Below are positions 25,401 through 47,665 of a stretch of DNA of 64,000 nucleotides, one piece after another. The translations under genes were made by a program, and so were the position numbers. The notes beneath the pieces are model-generated. The model was not told the DNA's origin and did not search any database. It was given only the letters and a program-made list of their open reading frames with translations. Origin of the DNA: Pocillopora verrucosa (taxonomy: Eukaryota; Cnidaria; Anthozoa; Scleractinia; Pocilloporidae); NCBI RefSeq assembly GCF_036669915.1, contig NC_089314.1:31494134-31558133 (forward strand). The letters run 5' to 3'. Positions within the stretch are counted from its first letter, which is position 1; the number at the start of each line of letters is the position of its first letter.

Positions 25401-28004
25401 ATGGAGGCCGTTCTGATTTCGGGCGCCCAAGGATTAAACAGCGAAGGACTTGAAGGAGTGGACAGTGGCCGGCGATATCGCCATCACTCGGTCGACGGGC
25501 GCCCAAATCCGCCTTCAACATCGCGAGGAAGATTTTCTCCAGAAGGACGTCCATCCCTGCGCGGGCGATTTAACAGCGACCTCGGTACAGGCGCCTTCGA
25601 ACAAGCCGCGAAATATTTACGTCCGGATAAAATATCCGTCTATCCTCTTTTCGGAGGATCGACGAAAAGAGGAGGAGTTAGAGTTAAAATTAACGTGAGT
25701 GGAATGATTTTTGAAACCCTCGAGTCAACGCTTTCCCGCTTTCCAGATTCGCTATTGGGGTCACCGATGAAGCGCGAAAAATATTACGACTCAAAGAAGA
25801 GAGAATTTTTCTTCGACAGAAATCGAGTTGCATTTGATGCTATTTTGTATTTCTATCAATCACGCGGAAAACTATTGAGACCCGTCGAGATTGACCGCAA
25901 AACTTTTTGCGAGGAAATTCAGTTTTTCGAATTGGGAGAAGACGTTATCGAACGTTTCAAAGAAATGGAAATGAACGTGGTAGACCAAGACATTGGTCCT
26001 CTACCGGAAAACCCGATTCAAAGGAAGATATGGCAAGTAATGGAGCTACCACATTCATCTCTTCCAGCCCAGATTGTCGCCATTTGGTCAGTAGTTGTGA
26101 TTTTAGTGTCAATAGTTATATTTTGCATCGAAACACTGCCTCAATTTAGGGAAAGTCGTAACGATAAGAACTCGGCGCTGTATGGCTTGGAAATTTTCTG
26201 CGTTGCTTGGTTTACCTTTGAGTATGTTGTTCGCTTGCTCGCGGCACCTCAAAAACTGCGTTTTTTACGCTCGTTTCTGAACATCATTGACCTAGTTGCT
26301 ATTTTACCCTATTACATTATACTCGGTTTATCTGTGAGTGGTGGCGATGAATCCGGTAATACTTCGTACGTAGCCTTTTTCCGCATACTTCGACTAGTGC
26401 GAGTTTTCAGAATCTTCAAATTATCCAGACACTATCGCGGTTTGAAGATCCTTGGCATGACGCTGAGAGCGAGTCTCCGAGAGCTTCTTTTGTTGTCCTT
26501 CTTCCTACTCATGGGTGTTATAATATTTTCCAGTGGAGTTTACTACGCGGAGAGTGCTAATTTTGGAAGCATCCCCGAAGCATTTTGGTGGTCTGTAGTT
26601 ACTATGACAACGGTAAGTTTCTGTTCATTTACATTTGTCAATTGCATTTCCTCATATAATTGGAGGATAAGATAGGTCTTTGAAGGCCAGCATTAATGAA
26701 ATTTCAAAACACTCATAAATGACACCCAATCATGACAACACTTACAATCATCAAGTGTTTTTGTTTTTTTCTTTCCTCTTTTTTTATTCTGGTTCATAAT
26801 CTTTAAATTATCGAAGAAACATGAATCAGTCACAGTTTCAAATTGAAAGAGCTTAGTACAAATCTAATCTGTTCGTTTCATGAAAAAACACGATATTTGC
26901 ATATTCACACTCAAGTTTGCATGTAAATCTCAAAGTCTGATATAAATTGCAAAGGAAATACCGAAAAACATGAAGTTTACCCACGATTCCTTACAAAAAA
27001 GAAAATATCTGCCCGAGAACAAAATACTTCACAAAAAATTGTCATTCATTATTAATGCTGAGCATAACTACCATTTTATTGATTGGTTTTTGTATTGCTC
27101 ATTAAACATCTCTAATATCAGTTTGACGACATTTGGTATTTCATTCGCAGAGGTGACGAGAATGTTTATTACATTTTCCAGCTAGTGAAGCGCGTAAAAG
27201 AAATTCTAATCATATTTATTATATTTTAGTCTGTACATGACCAGATGGCGAGCGAAAATAAACAACTCCGCGGGATGACATTGAAAATTTTGAAAAAAAT
27301 CAAGAGTCGGCTTTGACCAAATTATTTTTACAGAGCACATCGAGATAAAATTCTAAACTTCTCGTAAAAGAAAATTTTCAAATAATCAGACTTGCTGTGA
27401 TTGCTATCACTTCGATATTTAAAGAACCGTACAATCTCGGAAAAGAAGTTGATTGGCGATAATTTTCAGTCGTTGCTCTGAATGCACTCGACTTTCTCTT
27501 TCGCTATACCGAGCGAAAAAGGCTGAAATGAAAAATTTTTATTCAAAATGGTGCTAATAAAAGCAACATTAATTATTTAAAGGCGGTAGTGTTGCAGAAA
27601 ATTTCATTCGCGATGCACGGAAGCGTATTCATTTGTGAAAACCAAGCTCGAGGTCATAAAAAATTAGAGATAGATCTGACTTTGTATGAGCAAGCGTATA
27701 ATCTGCAGCGAGAAGGAAGAATTATCGATCGCCTTACCGTTTCAAAAGCGACCGGAAGATTAAAATATTGTTATTGTATGCTCTTTAGGTTGGATATGGA
27801 GATAAAACCCCCACTACCGCATGGGGAAAGGTGATTGGCTCCATGTGCGCAGTCGCAGGAGTACTCACACTAGCTCTGCCTGTTCCAGTGATTGTATCAA
27901 ACTTCAGTTATTTCTACAATCTGGATAAAGAGAAGAGAGCGGAGACTAGCGACTATGAATCTGTTCCTAACACTTCTCAAGAGCGAATGTCTGAATCGCC
28001 GTAG
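25401..28004 (+). CDS. Shaker-type (Kv1-like) voltage-gated potassium channel
   Basis: Pore-forming alpha subunit; four such subunits form a plasma-membrane K+ channel. Exon 1 is 25401-26612 and exon 2 is 27789-28004 (TAG); 475 aa, GT-AG, phase 0. Residues about 93-190 are the T1 tetramerisation domain with the Kv1-type [19 protein letters not shown] and [12 protein letters not shown]1 is about 222-244, S2 259-281, S3 290-310. S4 (about 325-345) has R328, R331, R334, R337, K340 and R343 every third residue. S5 is about 360-382, pore helix 391-404, filter VGYGD 405-409, and S6 carries PVP at 435-437. The intron separates TMTT from VGYGD. Reading through it adds 20 residues and a stop at 26675, losing filter and S6. 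The basic N-terminus lacks a clear inactivation ball, and the short C-tail ends SESP without a PDZ motif. AATAAA lies at 28089. Subtype beyond Shaker family is not assigned. Confidence 0.94.
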
Positions 28005-31000
28005 GATAGGATCGCCTGGTGTGTTTTCTGCGGATTCACCTGAATTTATTCCCGTCGAATTTGAAAGAACAGCGGTGTCAACATGCGTAATAAACGAAGG
28101 GTTGACATGAACAAACTTGACAATCGACTCCGCAAATATTTTTTTCCTCGAAGAATCATCCGCTGATCTTTCATCTCACGATTTTTAAAAGAGTTAAAGC
28201 CTTGTACACGTTTGGGTTTCACATGGTGAAGCGCTGGCCATGGTGCAAGCGTACCTTTTAATTTGAGACTCCAAATTGTCTTTGTGGTTTTTTCGATAAC
28301 GTATGTTAATTGTAGTGAGGCAAAGTAAATCCACTTTTCACGAAATAACCAGAAAAGAAGCTTGATGGGAGCGTCACCAGTAGTTCCTTCCTTTCCTGTA
28401 TTTTATCTGATATCAAGGCTTCTTTTCCGTACAGAGCTGGCAAACAAAGCGAAGATAATCGGTTTATACCACTAGGATATTCCACGATACCTATCAGTTT
28501 TGAAATGTTTTCCATGATTTTCCGAGAGATAGCGAACCGCTCTTCATTGAGCAAATGCAGTCACTAAACCATGTCTTTTCATTTATTCAAATCATGTATA
28601 AATTTCTCTGATCACGGAAGACTTTGAATGTACTAAAGAAAAAAAAAAATTGACTTTTCAAAACAGTAAAGCAAAACAGTATCAATACAACCAATTTCAA
28701 ATCTCTTGCAAAACTGAGATGTGTAAATTACCATTATCGTTTTAATTTTTCCGGATATGTTGCGCATGAAATAGATAAATTTTGTGCAGTTTCTATAAGT
28801 AGAAACAAATTGGTGAAATCGACGAAATCGAACGACTTTCAATCGTTCGATTTCGACCAAGCGAGGTAAACAGTGCGGTATCCAGTCTTAATCTATTTTC
28901 TTGAACAGGTGTCGATTTAGTCCCACAGATTGTATCTCATTGGATGGATGATCAGTTCACTTTTTTTCATTCACCATTATTATCTTTTTTTTCTTTGAGT
29001 GAAACACATTGACTTAAGTAAATATTCATAGACAGGGCGAGCTCGGAGCTTTTGATCGAACGTTCTCTAAAATGAATAATTAAAAGTCATTTGCCGAGCT
29101 TTTAAAAATTTCTCAATTATAGAAACTGAATGTTTTCCACTTATTTCACTTAATTTCATTTTATACTTATTTTCTAACGCGAGCCAAAATGTCCTAATTT
29201 GTGAATGTAAGCGAATAATTGAGTAGCGTTTTTCGCAATTCTTAAGTGTGAAACTGACAAGCTCGGCTTGAAGCAAAGTCAATTAGTTCTTAATATTATG
29301 TAGCATTTTACACCACATGTAAATCAAACGCAAAAGTTTTATTTATTTTTTAAACCAGTTTTGGCCTACTGGGTGCTGGTAAACACAGGAGCTTTGAGGA
29401 AATCTCCTGGTCAGCTCTGATACTTCATGAATAAGAAATAAGTGCTTAAGCTTGTGATGGTATTTTGACTAGAAACGAAATATTGTAGAATATTGTAGAT
29501 CTCGAGAGCGCTTGAGGGTTCTGAAGATAGCAATACAGAAATCCGGCGACAACAGCTGGGACTCTATTAGTCCTATTACAAAGCTCAACGGTCTTTTAAA
29601 TACATTTATACATTCTCAGCAGTTTTCAAGAAATATTAATCGCACCACTTATCAATTTTGTTGTAAATTGAGTACATATGTCTAAAATGTTACAATTAAC
29701 GTGTGAAGTGCGAACGGCTTTCCTTAACTTAAATCACCAATTTTATATGAGGCACTAACAAAATTTAAAATTGACAGTCCCCTGAGGACTATGGATTTCG
29801 TGCGAATCCTACACAGCGCATTTCTAGTTACGCCGGGCGCGTTTCTTCATGAGCTACACCAACGGCCAAATTGATGCGTTTTTTATCATTCCTCATGGCC
29901 GTGTTGCAATTACAACTGAGATCAAATCCGTCGCATTTCGATTTTGAAAAACCAATGAAGAATATACGTGGTACATTCATACCTCAATCAGCAACATTCA
30001 GAAGGAAAGTTGAATTTGATGCGTTGAGAATAAAGATTTATGCTAATGTTCATTCGTTAGCTTTTATATCTGCAATTAACCTCTTTACGTGTGTACAAGT
30101 ATTTTCGCTGATACTCATTCTGAGAATTTTCCATTAAAATACAGTTCAAAATCTACCTTGTAGATTTAGCACAAAATATTTTCACTGTACAAAAAGAGGA
30201 TGATTAAATAAATGATCTTATGTATATCCTTCTTGCTCTTGTAAGTTAACAGAATCAGTTCGCAATCCAGTTTAGTCCTAGGGGATTTATAATTTTTCCG
30301 CTGGCAAGTTTCGGGTACCCGAAAGTCAGGGTGTCCCGGAGCTGTAAAAACAAGGGCGTCCCAACTTACCTGCTGTTTCCCCGCTCTATGCCTCAAAGAA
30401 CACACAAAAACTACTAGCTATACAGGCTTCATAAAGTTCAACCAAACGTCTTTTTTTCGCAAAAGAGAGGAGAAGCTTTAGGGGTAAGGAGTAGACTCAG
30501 AGACTCACAATCCTAACGCTTGTCTTTTATTCCTTTCCCTGGTCTCATCCGAATTCACTAATCGAACGACAACCAGCTATTTCAACCCAACAGAAGTAGT
30601 AAAGGGGTGACAGTTTAGTGGAGGGTCAATCAGGTTGTAGAATTTTCACATTCCATTCTGTCCGCCATTGCTGAAACCGAGCGGAGATGTGGTTACGAGT
30701 CAAATGTCACGTGACATGATAAGTTGACAATAACAGCACTTTTGTTTCGTGACAATAAGACTTGACAATGGTAATGGGATGTAAAAATTCTGAAATCTGA
30801 TTGATAATTCCATAATACTGCATTCTGATAGGCTATCCACTATACTGCCACCCTTTACTAAAAGAAGTCAGTCTAAATCTTTTAAATTCCATACAGGACT
30901 CGCACGTAACCTCCCCTTACAATACCAATACATAGGCATTTCACTGAAAAGCACATGGTAAGAATAGGAACTGATAGACAAGATTATCAGCAGTCTCATC

Positions 31001-31293
31001 CCAAGGTCTTTGTTCGTCTCACCCACTTAGGGTAGATTGTCTAGATGGCTGGATATAACATCAAATTCTCCCAAATGAATTGCAAAGAGACGTACAGCAA
31101 CTGGAAGCTTGGCTAGAAGAGAGAATTATTTATGATGTAGCTGACTCAAAGGGCGGGCCAGACGGGACACATCATTTGCCCCGACCGGCTGCCGGAACGG
31201 GCAGGATTGGCTCGGGATTTCCCTCTTTGATCCCGCTTAAATTAGAGAGTCGAAGTACAAGTAAACTGAAATAATCCTGGTAAGAGCTGCAGT

Positions 31294-31445
31294 TAACCCT
31301 CTACACTCTAACATCAGTATGCATTTCCCCATACTGTTCGACATGTATTTGTTAAATGCTGACAAGGAGAATTTGTTTGACAAGGAACTGCCGGATCATT
31401 TCCTTTTTCCTCGTGACCTTCATGTTTGATTCAGGGGTGATATTG
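31294..31445 (+). repeat. MITE-like family A, copy 2
   Basis: TAACCCTCTACACTCTAAC, ATCAGTATGCAT, then GCTGACAAGGAGAATTTGTTT, GATCATTTCC and CTCGTGACCTTCATG. The same blocks occur in the same order in the other four copies. Confidence 0.75.
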
Positions 31446-32182
31446 TAAGGATATATTAGATGCTTGTTTACGTTAGGAGTTAGAGAATTGAAGAAATTAC
31501 ATAAAAGAAGCCTGAAAAAAATTCTGGCTTCGACGGAATGCGATTCCGCACCTCTCCACGGGGACGGTGGAATTAAATATATACGACAATTTCGTGACCC
31601 CTTTTTAATAGTTATTTGCGAAACACAGACATTCTGCCTGCAGTGCAAATCTACCACAAACTTATCAGGCTCAGCAACAAAAGCGCTAGGAGACAAAACT
31701 TATCAATTCATCAAAACAAGGGAAGACGTGAAGTAACAATCTGTTTTCATCAAATATTTATACACCGTTTAGTATATCTTAAAAATATTTATCATCACTT
31801 TTTTGCTTCTGCACTAAAATTTGAATAAATTTTTTGAGTTTCCAAATTTTTGATCATTCTCAGAGATGCATTTAAGACTATAAGATGAACACAACATTAT
31901 AAAACGCCCGAATTTTTTCATCCTGACAGGGCAAACAGAGGTTCCATAATGCAGGTATCATTTTCGAAGAGCGTAAAAATATATACTTTTGGAGGATATT
32001 TTTATCTTCTCGTATACATGTAGTTTCATTTAGATAATGCTGTATTCACTGATTTCATCTCATTTGATAAATGTTAAATTTCTAGAGGACCTAGGATCTT
32101 TTCCTTCAGTTTGCAACATCTGTTACCCACAATTTAGCTGTATTCATGCGTGAAGCTCGAGTTCAGTACAACTCTCCTGACA

Positions 32183-32243
32183 CAAGAAGTAGAAAAAAAA
32201 CAGGTAAACACAAGAAGTAGGGAAAAAAAACAATAACAGGTAA
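32183..32243. repeat. Two-copy short tandem duplication
   Basis: ACACAAGAAGTAG, then an A run, then CAGGTAA, occurs twice in succession. The second copy has an extra GG and a short AATAA insertion. A local slippage or duplication product with no evident function. Confidence 0.6.
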
Positions 32244-33245
32244 AATTTTCGCAGAACTGGATTTCAGTTACAGAGCGAGGTGTCTCTCTTAACTTATTCC
32301 ATTGTGCGAGTTACAGAAATCAGCTTTAGGAAACACTCGTACCGAGGGGCGAGATCTTTCCCACGCACTTCCCCCGCAATGTTATTAATGAACCAAGCAG
32401 GTTCAAGAAAGTTACTCCTTGTCAAGACTCAAATCCAATATATAATTTCTTAAATACGTCAGCTTTAAGTGAAACACCCAAGCAAGCCTTATCGAAAGGT
32501 TAACGGATATATTTAAAGGCTTTAGACCACCCAGAGACCAGCATCATCGCAGGAGAATGAAGATGAGTCATAGCTGATTTCTGTTTCAAGTTTATCATTT
32601 GAAATCCGTACTAGTCTTCCTCCATCCTCAAACACCCATTTCCCCATGACTTATTTTTATCTTTCTCGTGTTTTTTTAACGTAACAAACTATCATTTATT
32701 GCTCTATTTTAAATGGACAGTAGTCATCTCCCTCTCCGAAAAAACAAAAAAAACAAGTCAAAATGATGCTGTGTATTTGCCTCCACCTTTTTACACCCAA
32801 TATCTTAATATCAGTTCTTAACAATGACTACTGATTCTTTATCAAAATGATACTTCTGAGAATTTGATGTTACATCACTCAATATCTACTCATCACTGAT
32901 CTGCCAGAAATTCTTTGATATTTTGCGAAGAATTTCCCTTTTAGCCACTCGTGGAAGAGAAGAGTCAGCGCTTTAGTTAAATAATTATATATTGCTTCAA
33001 CATTTCTTCCCTCCACATTGTTCTTTTCCTTAAATTTTTACCTCGATTTTAGGAGACATCTCTGAGATTTTTACGAGACGATGTTGGAGGAATCGTAACA
33101 CATTAACTTATTACACGGAATCGCGTGCCAACGAGGAGTTTAAAAATGACGTCATTTCCTGTGTTCACTTGACTTCCTCTCCCATCAAGCAGTGGATTTG
33201 ACCTCATAGGAAAAACAAATAGACCCACTTTTACCGGAAATCTAA

Positions 33246-34289
33246 TCATACAGTTGTTTGAAGAGTAAAAGTTTTCCGAGACGCTGGCGAATCGACTGCA
33301 AGTGACTGTTTCTGCATTGTGCGCGCTGTTCGACTCAGTTCATTTGAACGATTCTTTTGCTCGTGATAAAAGCTGCGGTGTGGAAAAAACAAATTGCGAA
33401 GTCCCTTTCTGAAAACCTTGTCCCTTATGGCATAAACATAGAAGTTCATACAGCTGTTAGAAACGGCGAGGTATAATCCAATGCGAACCAATCGCGGAGG
33501 GAGGTCAGATAACACCGCAAAAAGTTTCCAAACTGACACAAGAGTGTACACAGACCAGCAGAGACAAAACATTCCAATTATTACGAGGACAGTTTTTGTT
33601 GCTTTGTTTCTTCTCATGGATTGTTCTTTAGTCAAACCAGGAATCTGCATATTCTGCAATTGCTTCCGCGCAGCTTTGTAGATCATTGAATATGCAAGGA
33701 TCATAATTAGAACGGGGACAAGAAAACAAACCAACCCCAAAGAAAGAGCGTACGATTTGTCCCCAAGTCCTTCTCCATTCCAATTTGGCTTGCAAGTGGC
33801 AGTACTTCCCTCATATACCAATTGACCCCAACCGAATATGGGCGCGATCGCCCAGAAAATAGAATGAAACCAAACCAACGCAATGGTGATAAATGTCCTG
33901 CGAGGAGTGACGATTTCTGTGTAACGCAAAGGTCTTGTGATAAAAAAATATCTGTCAACTGAAATTGCGCACAGATTCATCAACGACGCATTCAAAGAAG
34001 CGGTTACAATAACCGAGTGTGCGCGGCATAAAAGATTTCCAAACACCCAAGACTGTTTGATTACACTTGCCATCAATAGAGGGCAATAGATCATTCCGAC
34101 GAGCAAATCCGCAACGCTCAGATTGCAAAGAAAGAAATAATTCGGTTCGTGAAGTTTCGATGTGCGCCATACAACAATTAAGGCGAGAAAATTGCCAATG
34201 ATAATTCCAATGTTAACGACGCAAAGAAATGCGGCGCTGATTGCAACTTCAGTGGCAGGAACAAGTGAATCTTGTGAGTCGTTGACCAT
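33246..34289 (-). CDS. Class A (rhodopsin-like) GPCR, orphan
   Basis: Seven-transmembrane receptor of 347 aa in a single exon, starting ATG at 34289. TM1 carries GN (IIIGNFLALIVVW) and TM2 has LSVADLLVG. Cys of LLCRAH and Cys of STATCKPNW can form the TM3-ECL2 disulfide, and TM3 ends in SVDRY (intact DRY). TM6 has FCLCWSVY, lacking the CWxP proline, and TM7 has SNSCMNFYVY in place of NPxxY. There is no Asp at the amine-binding TM3 position and no TM7 lysine, so it is neither a typical amine receptor nor an opsin. The N-terminus has an NDS glycosylation sequon. It resembles the expanded intronless GPCR groups of cnidarians. Ligand unknown; G-protein coupling is inferred from DRY. It stands alone, with no neighbour in a shared transcript. 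Confidence 0.92.
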   Translation of the reverse strand: MVNDSQDSLVPATEVAISAAFLCVVNIGIIIGNFLALIVVWRTSKLHEPNYFFLCNLSVADLLVGMIYCPLLMASVIKQSWVFGNLLCRAHSVIVTASLNASLMNLCAISVDRYFFITRPLRYTEIVTPRRTFITIALVWFHSIFWAIAPIFGWGQLVYEGSTATCKPNWNGEGLGDKSYALSLGLVCFLVPVLIMILAYSMIYKAARKQLQNMQIPGLTKEQSMRRNKATKTVLVIIGMFCLCWSVYTLVSVWKLFAVLSDLPPRLVRIGLYLAVSNSCMNFYVYAIRDKVFRKGLRNLFFPHRSFYHEQKNRSNELSRTARTMQKQSLAVDSPASRKTFTLQTTV

Positions 34290-37008
34290 GATGGCAGCAA
34301 AAGCGGTGATGTTCCGTCCGTCACTTGATTCAACTGAGGGCTATGTAAAGTATTTCGGCGCGGTTGATACGTGACGAGTGACAATCACAGTTTATCGCCG
34401 CACATTCGATACACACTAGTGCTCCCCGAAGCGTATCCCAACCGGCCGGATAAAACACGTTATGACGACCATCCGGCTGGCTATTGTCACGTCGTTAATA
34501 CGTTTATATTTTATAAATAAATAATGGACGCAACACCCGTCACTTCTACGTGTGATGCTCTCAACTTCAATCAAATAGAAGCGAGTAAAAACACAATAGT
34601 CCTCAAAACGAACAATAAAAGCGCAAAATAATAACTCTCTGACAAAGTATGGACGATTTTTGTTCAAAATATCCTCGCCGTGTTTTTGAACAATTATGTT
34701 AAAAGACACGAATAGCTTTAATGTCAATCTTCTCCGAGCCACAATGGCATATTCCGTGTAACCGTCCCAAAAGAATTTATCGTCACTACTAAATACAACT
34801 ATCTTTTCTGGGAAAACAAAAGTGAAAACCACATCAGAATTTTCAACAAAACCAACGTAATGCAAAATTACTTACTCGAAGCAACGAGGGAAAAATTATT
34901 TAATCAAATTTTGATGGTATCTTTCATCCTTTCGATTACAAATTTTTTGAAGAGAAATTCTTAATAATGGCCCAGAAAGGGTGTTTAATAAAGCATCTGG
35001 CACAAACTCTAGAGAACATGCAAAGAAATATTTACAATTCCCGTTTCGCTGAAGTATAAAACAAATAAAATCGAGGTGCACGAAGTCAACAGAATGAATG
35101 AATATTTAATTGTTTTTGACAAAAATTATGCTAAATAAATGAGTGACCTTGCATTTGATGAAGCGACGGAACACGGACAAGCCACCAAGTAGATAGTAGT
35201 TCATTATGAACAACTTTTCGACAAGACGCATTTTTTAAACTTCTACAACAGATGACAAATAGTTGATAGACTTTCAGTTTTTATCACGCGACAGTTACAT
35301 TTAAATAGTTGTTCTGGAATAGAAATGTAGCTATACCGAGGAAGCTTCAAATGAAAACGCATAGTACCAAGGTGTGTCATTAACAACTTTGAATGCAATG
35401 TTCTTTGCCAGCTTCACAAACAAATGACCTAGCTTCTTAAAATTTTCCCAATCATAATTTTCATAACTGCCATTTCACAATGGACACCTTAACAAAGCAT
35501 TCACTCATTACAATAGAAACACTAACGAAGATTTTCTGAGACTATCAAACACATATCAACAAACTCCCTCTCTCATGGCGACCTCTATTTTTGGATGCAG
35601 TTTTTTAAACGAGGTATTTTGTGTGCTTAACTGACGGGTCCAGCTTAATTTTATTTCGCCAATATAACACCGAAACATTTCAAAAGTTCAATCACGCTAA
35701 CGCTGTAAAAGCACCATAAGCTTTTGGCAACATGCTGGTCAAATTGTATAAGTACACCATCTTTGTTTTCCCACATAAAAGCACCCAGTACAATTAAAAG
35801 TATTGAGTGAAGTATCGAGGACCTTCACACGATAATCACAGGAAATGAACGTTACGCATGGGACGCCCTGACAAAAAATCAGAAACTCGCTTGATTGCGG
35901 AAAGAGAATAATTTAAAGGAAAAATTGTTGATCTCCTTTTCCTGTCTTCAGACACCTTTCGTGACTTCTAATTTCACACGCATCAAACTGTAATTCGAAT
36001 CTAACGATTTCCCAAATAAATTACCATTTCTGTCCTTTTAGCGCGAACCACCCGCAAGTTAGCTTCATTAACATGTCAACTTTAAAACAACTTGCACATT
36101 TAATTCAAACATATATCTGATAACTCTGTGTTGAAAGTGCTAAAGTGCGCGTGAGATCTAAAACGTGACTTCTACAAGCGTTTTTCCAGAGTGAGTAACG
36201 CCGTACGTGATGCATTGGAAATGTTTACATTGAACTCACTTGATGTTTTTTTCTTATCTAGAAATTTACTGATATTAGCTCTAGTGTCGTCAAGTTATGC
36301 TCTGATGCAATCTGACATAACAACCTAAAAGTTTCAGTCATTTCCGAGTCGATTCCTCCAAGAAAACAAATTGATTTAGTTTACAAGGTCAAGGTTTTTC
36401 TGATAAAAAAGAGCGGAAAATCGACTTGAAATAAAAACAAACTAATTCTTTGATGGAAATGTTCGTGTTCTAAGTACCATTAGGCAATATTAAAAGCGTC
36501 AAAGACGATAAAAGCAGCTTTAAAAATAACATTTCCTTTTAATCAAACATCGGTTATCAGAGAAATTGGAAATATCGTGATGGCGACGAGATACTGGTCT
36601 CACGAAATTAAAATTGAGTTACTTTCCACCTTAAGAAGGAAAATTGCAAGCCTTGCGAACAATTCCGGTCACTAAGAGCGTTCTCTTAAACGAAAAGAAA
36701 AAATAGTGGCCAAAAGAAGCGTAAACCAAAAGACAATAACTGAAACAAGCATTTCATTACTTCAGATGTTCTGTTTATGATACGGTAGCGGGTTTTATTG
36801 CAGCAATAACGATTCAAACAGAAACGTTTTGCTGCAAAGGGTTCTACTTAATATCGATGATACTGCTTAAATACCTTCTCTGCTCAATTGTACATACCAT
36901 TCTTCTGAAACAATTTGACAGTTATCGACTTCAAATGCGTAAAATAAAAAAAATTACATAGTAGGCCCTAACACTCATCATTTAAAAAAGAAATATCGAC
37001 TCTCAGGT
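34290..37008. other. Intergenic region between GPCR and PRMT5
   Basis: About 2.7 kb of AT-rich DNA. The GPCR promoter and 5' UTR should be at the left end. The one long frame (34416-34865, minus) begins at TTG and has no family resemblance. No repeats recognised. Confidence 0.45.
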
Positions 37009-37016
37009 CTTTTATT
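37009..37016 (-). terminator. PRMT5 poly(A) signal
   Basis: TTTATT on the plus strand at 37011-37016 reads AATAAA on the minus strand, about 46 bp after the PRMT5 stop codon. It implies a very short 3' UTR. Poly(A) usage is inferred. Confidence 0.55.
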
Positions 37017-37061
37017 GACAGGAAAGGTACAAACAGAAAACACACAACTATTTTCAACGGT

Positions 37062-47597
<10,536 letters not shown>

Positions 47598-47665
47598 TTT
47601 GAAAGCTTTCTTCAGCTATCTATCCAAGCCTTATCTCTACGAGCGGCTACTAAGCGTAATTCAAA
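47598..47665. promoter_or_regulatory. Compact bidirectional promoter PRMT5/PYURF
   Basis: Only 68 bp separate the PRMT5 start (47597, minus) and PYURF start (47666, plus). CCGCCATTTTG at 47591 and CAAAATGGCGG at 47663 are reverse complements, so both start codons sit in the YY1-like motif AAnATGGCGG. No TATA box. Shared initiation is inferred. Confidence 0.65.

Larger units (their letters stand above)
28095..33245. other. Intergenic region between Kv channel and GPCR
   Basis: About 5 kb, mostly AT-rich with no supported gene. It contains a MITE-like copy at 31294-31445, a GC-rich open stretch at about 31080-31274 and a small tandem duplication near 32183-32243. Short frames elsewhere lack ATG starts or similarity. 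Confidence 0.5.

Noticed and set aside
31464-31736. 90-codon plus-strand frame
   Set aside because: TTG start, no motif, overlaps the edge of a MITE-like repeat's flank; no splice or family support.
33246-34289. Opsin or amine receptor identity
   Set aside because: No retinal lysine in TM7 and no aspartate at the TM3 amine-binding position.
34416-34865. 149-codon minus-strand frame upstream of the GPCR
   Set aside because: Begins at TTG, has no recognised domain, skewed Phe/Val/Arg composition and no splice support; likely chance.
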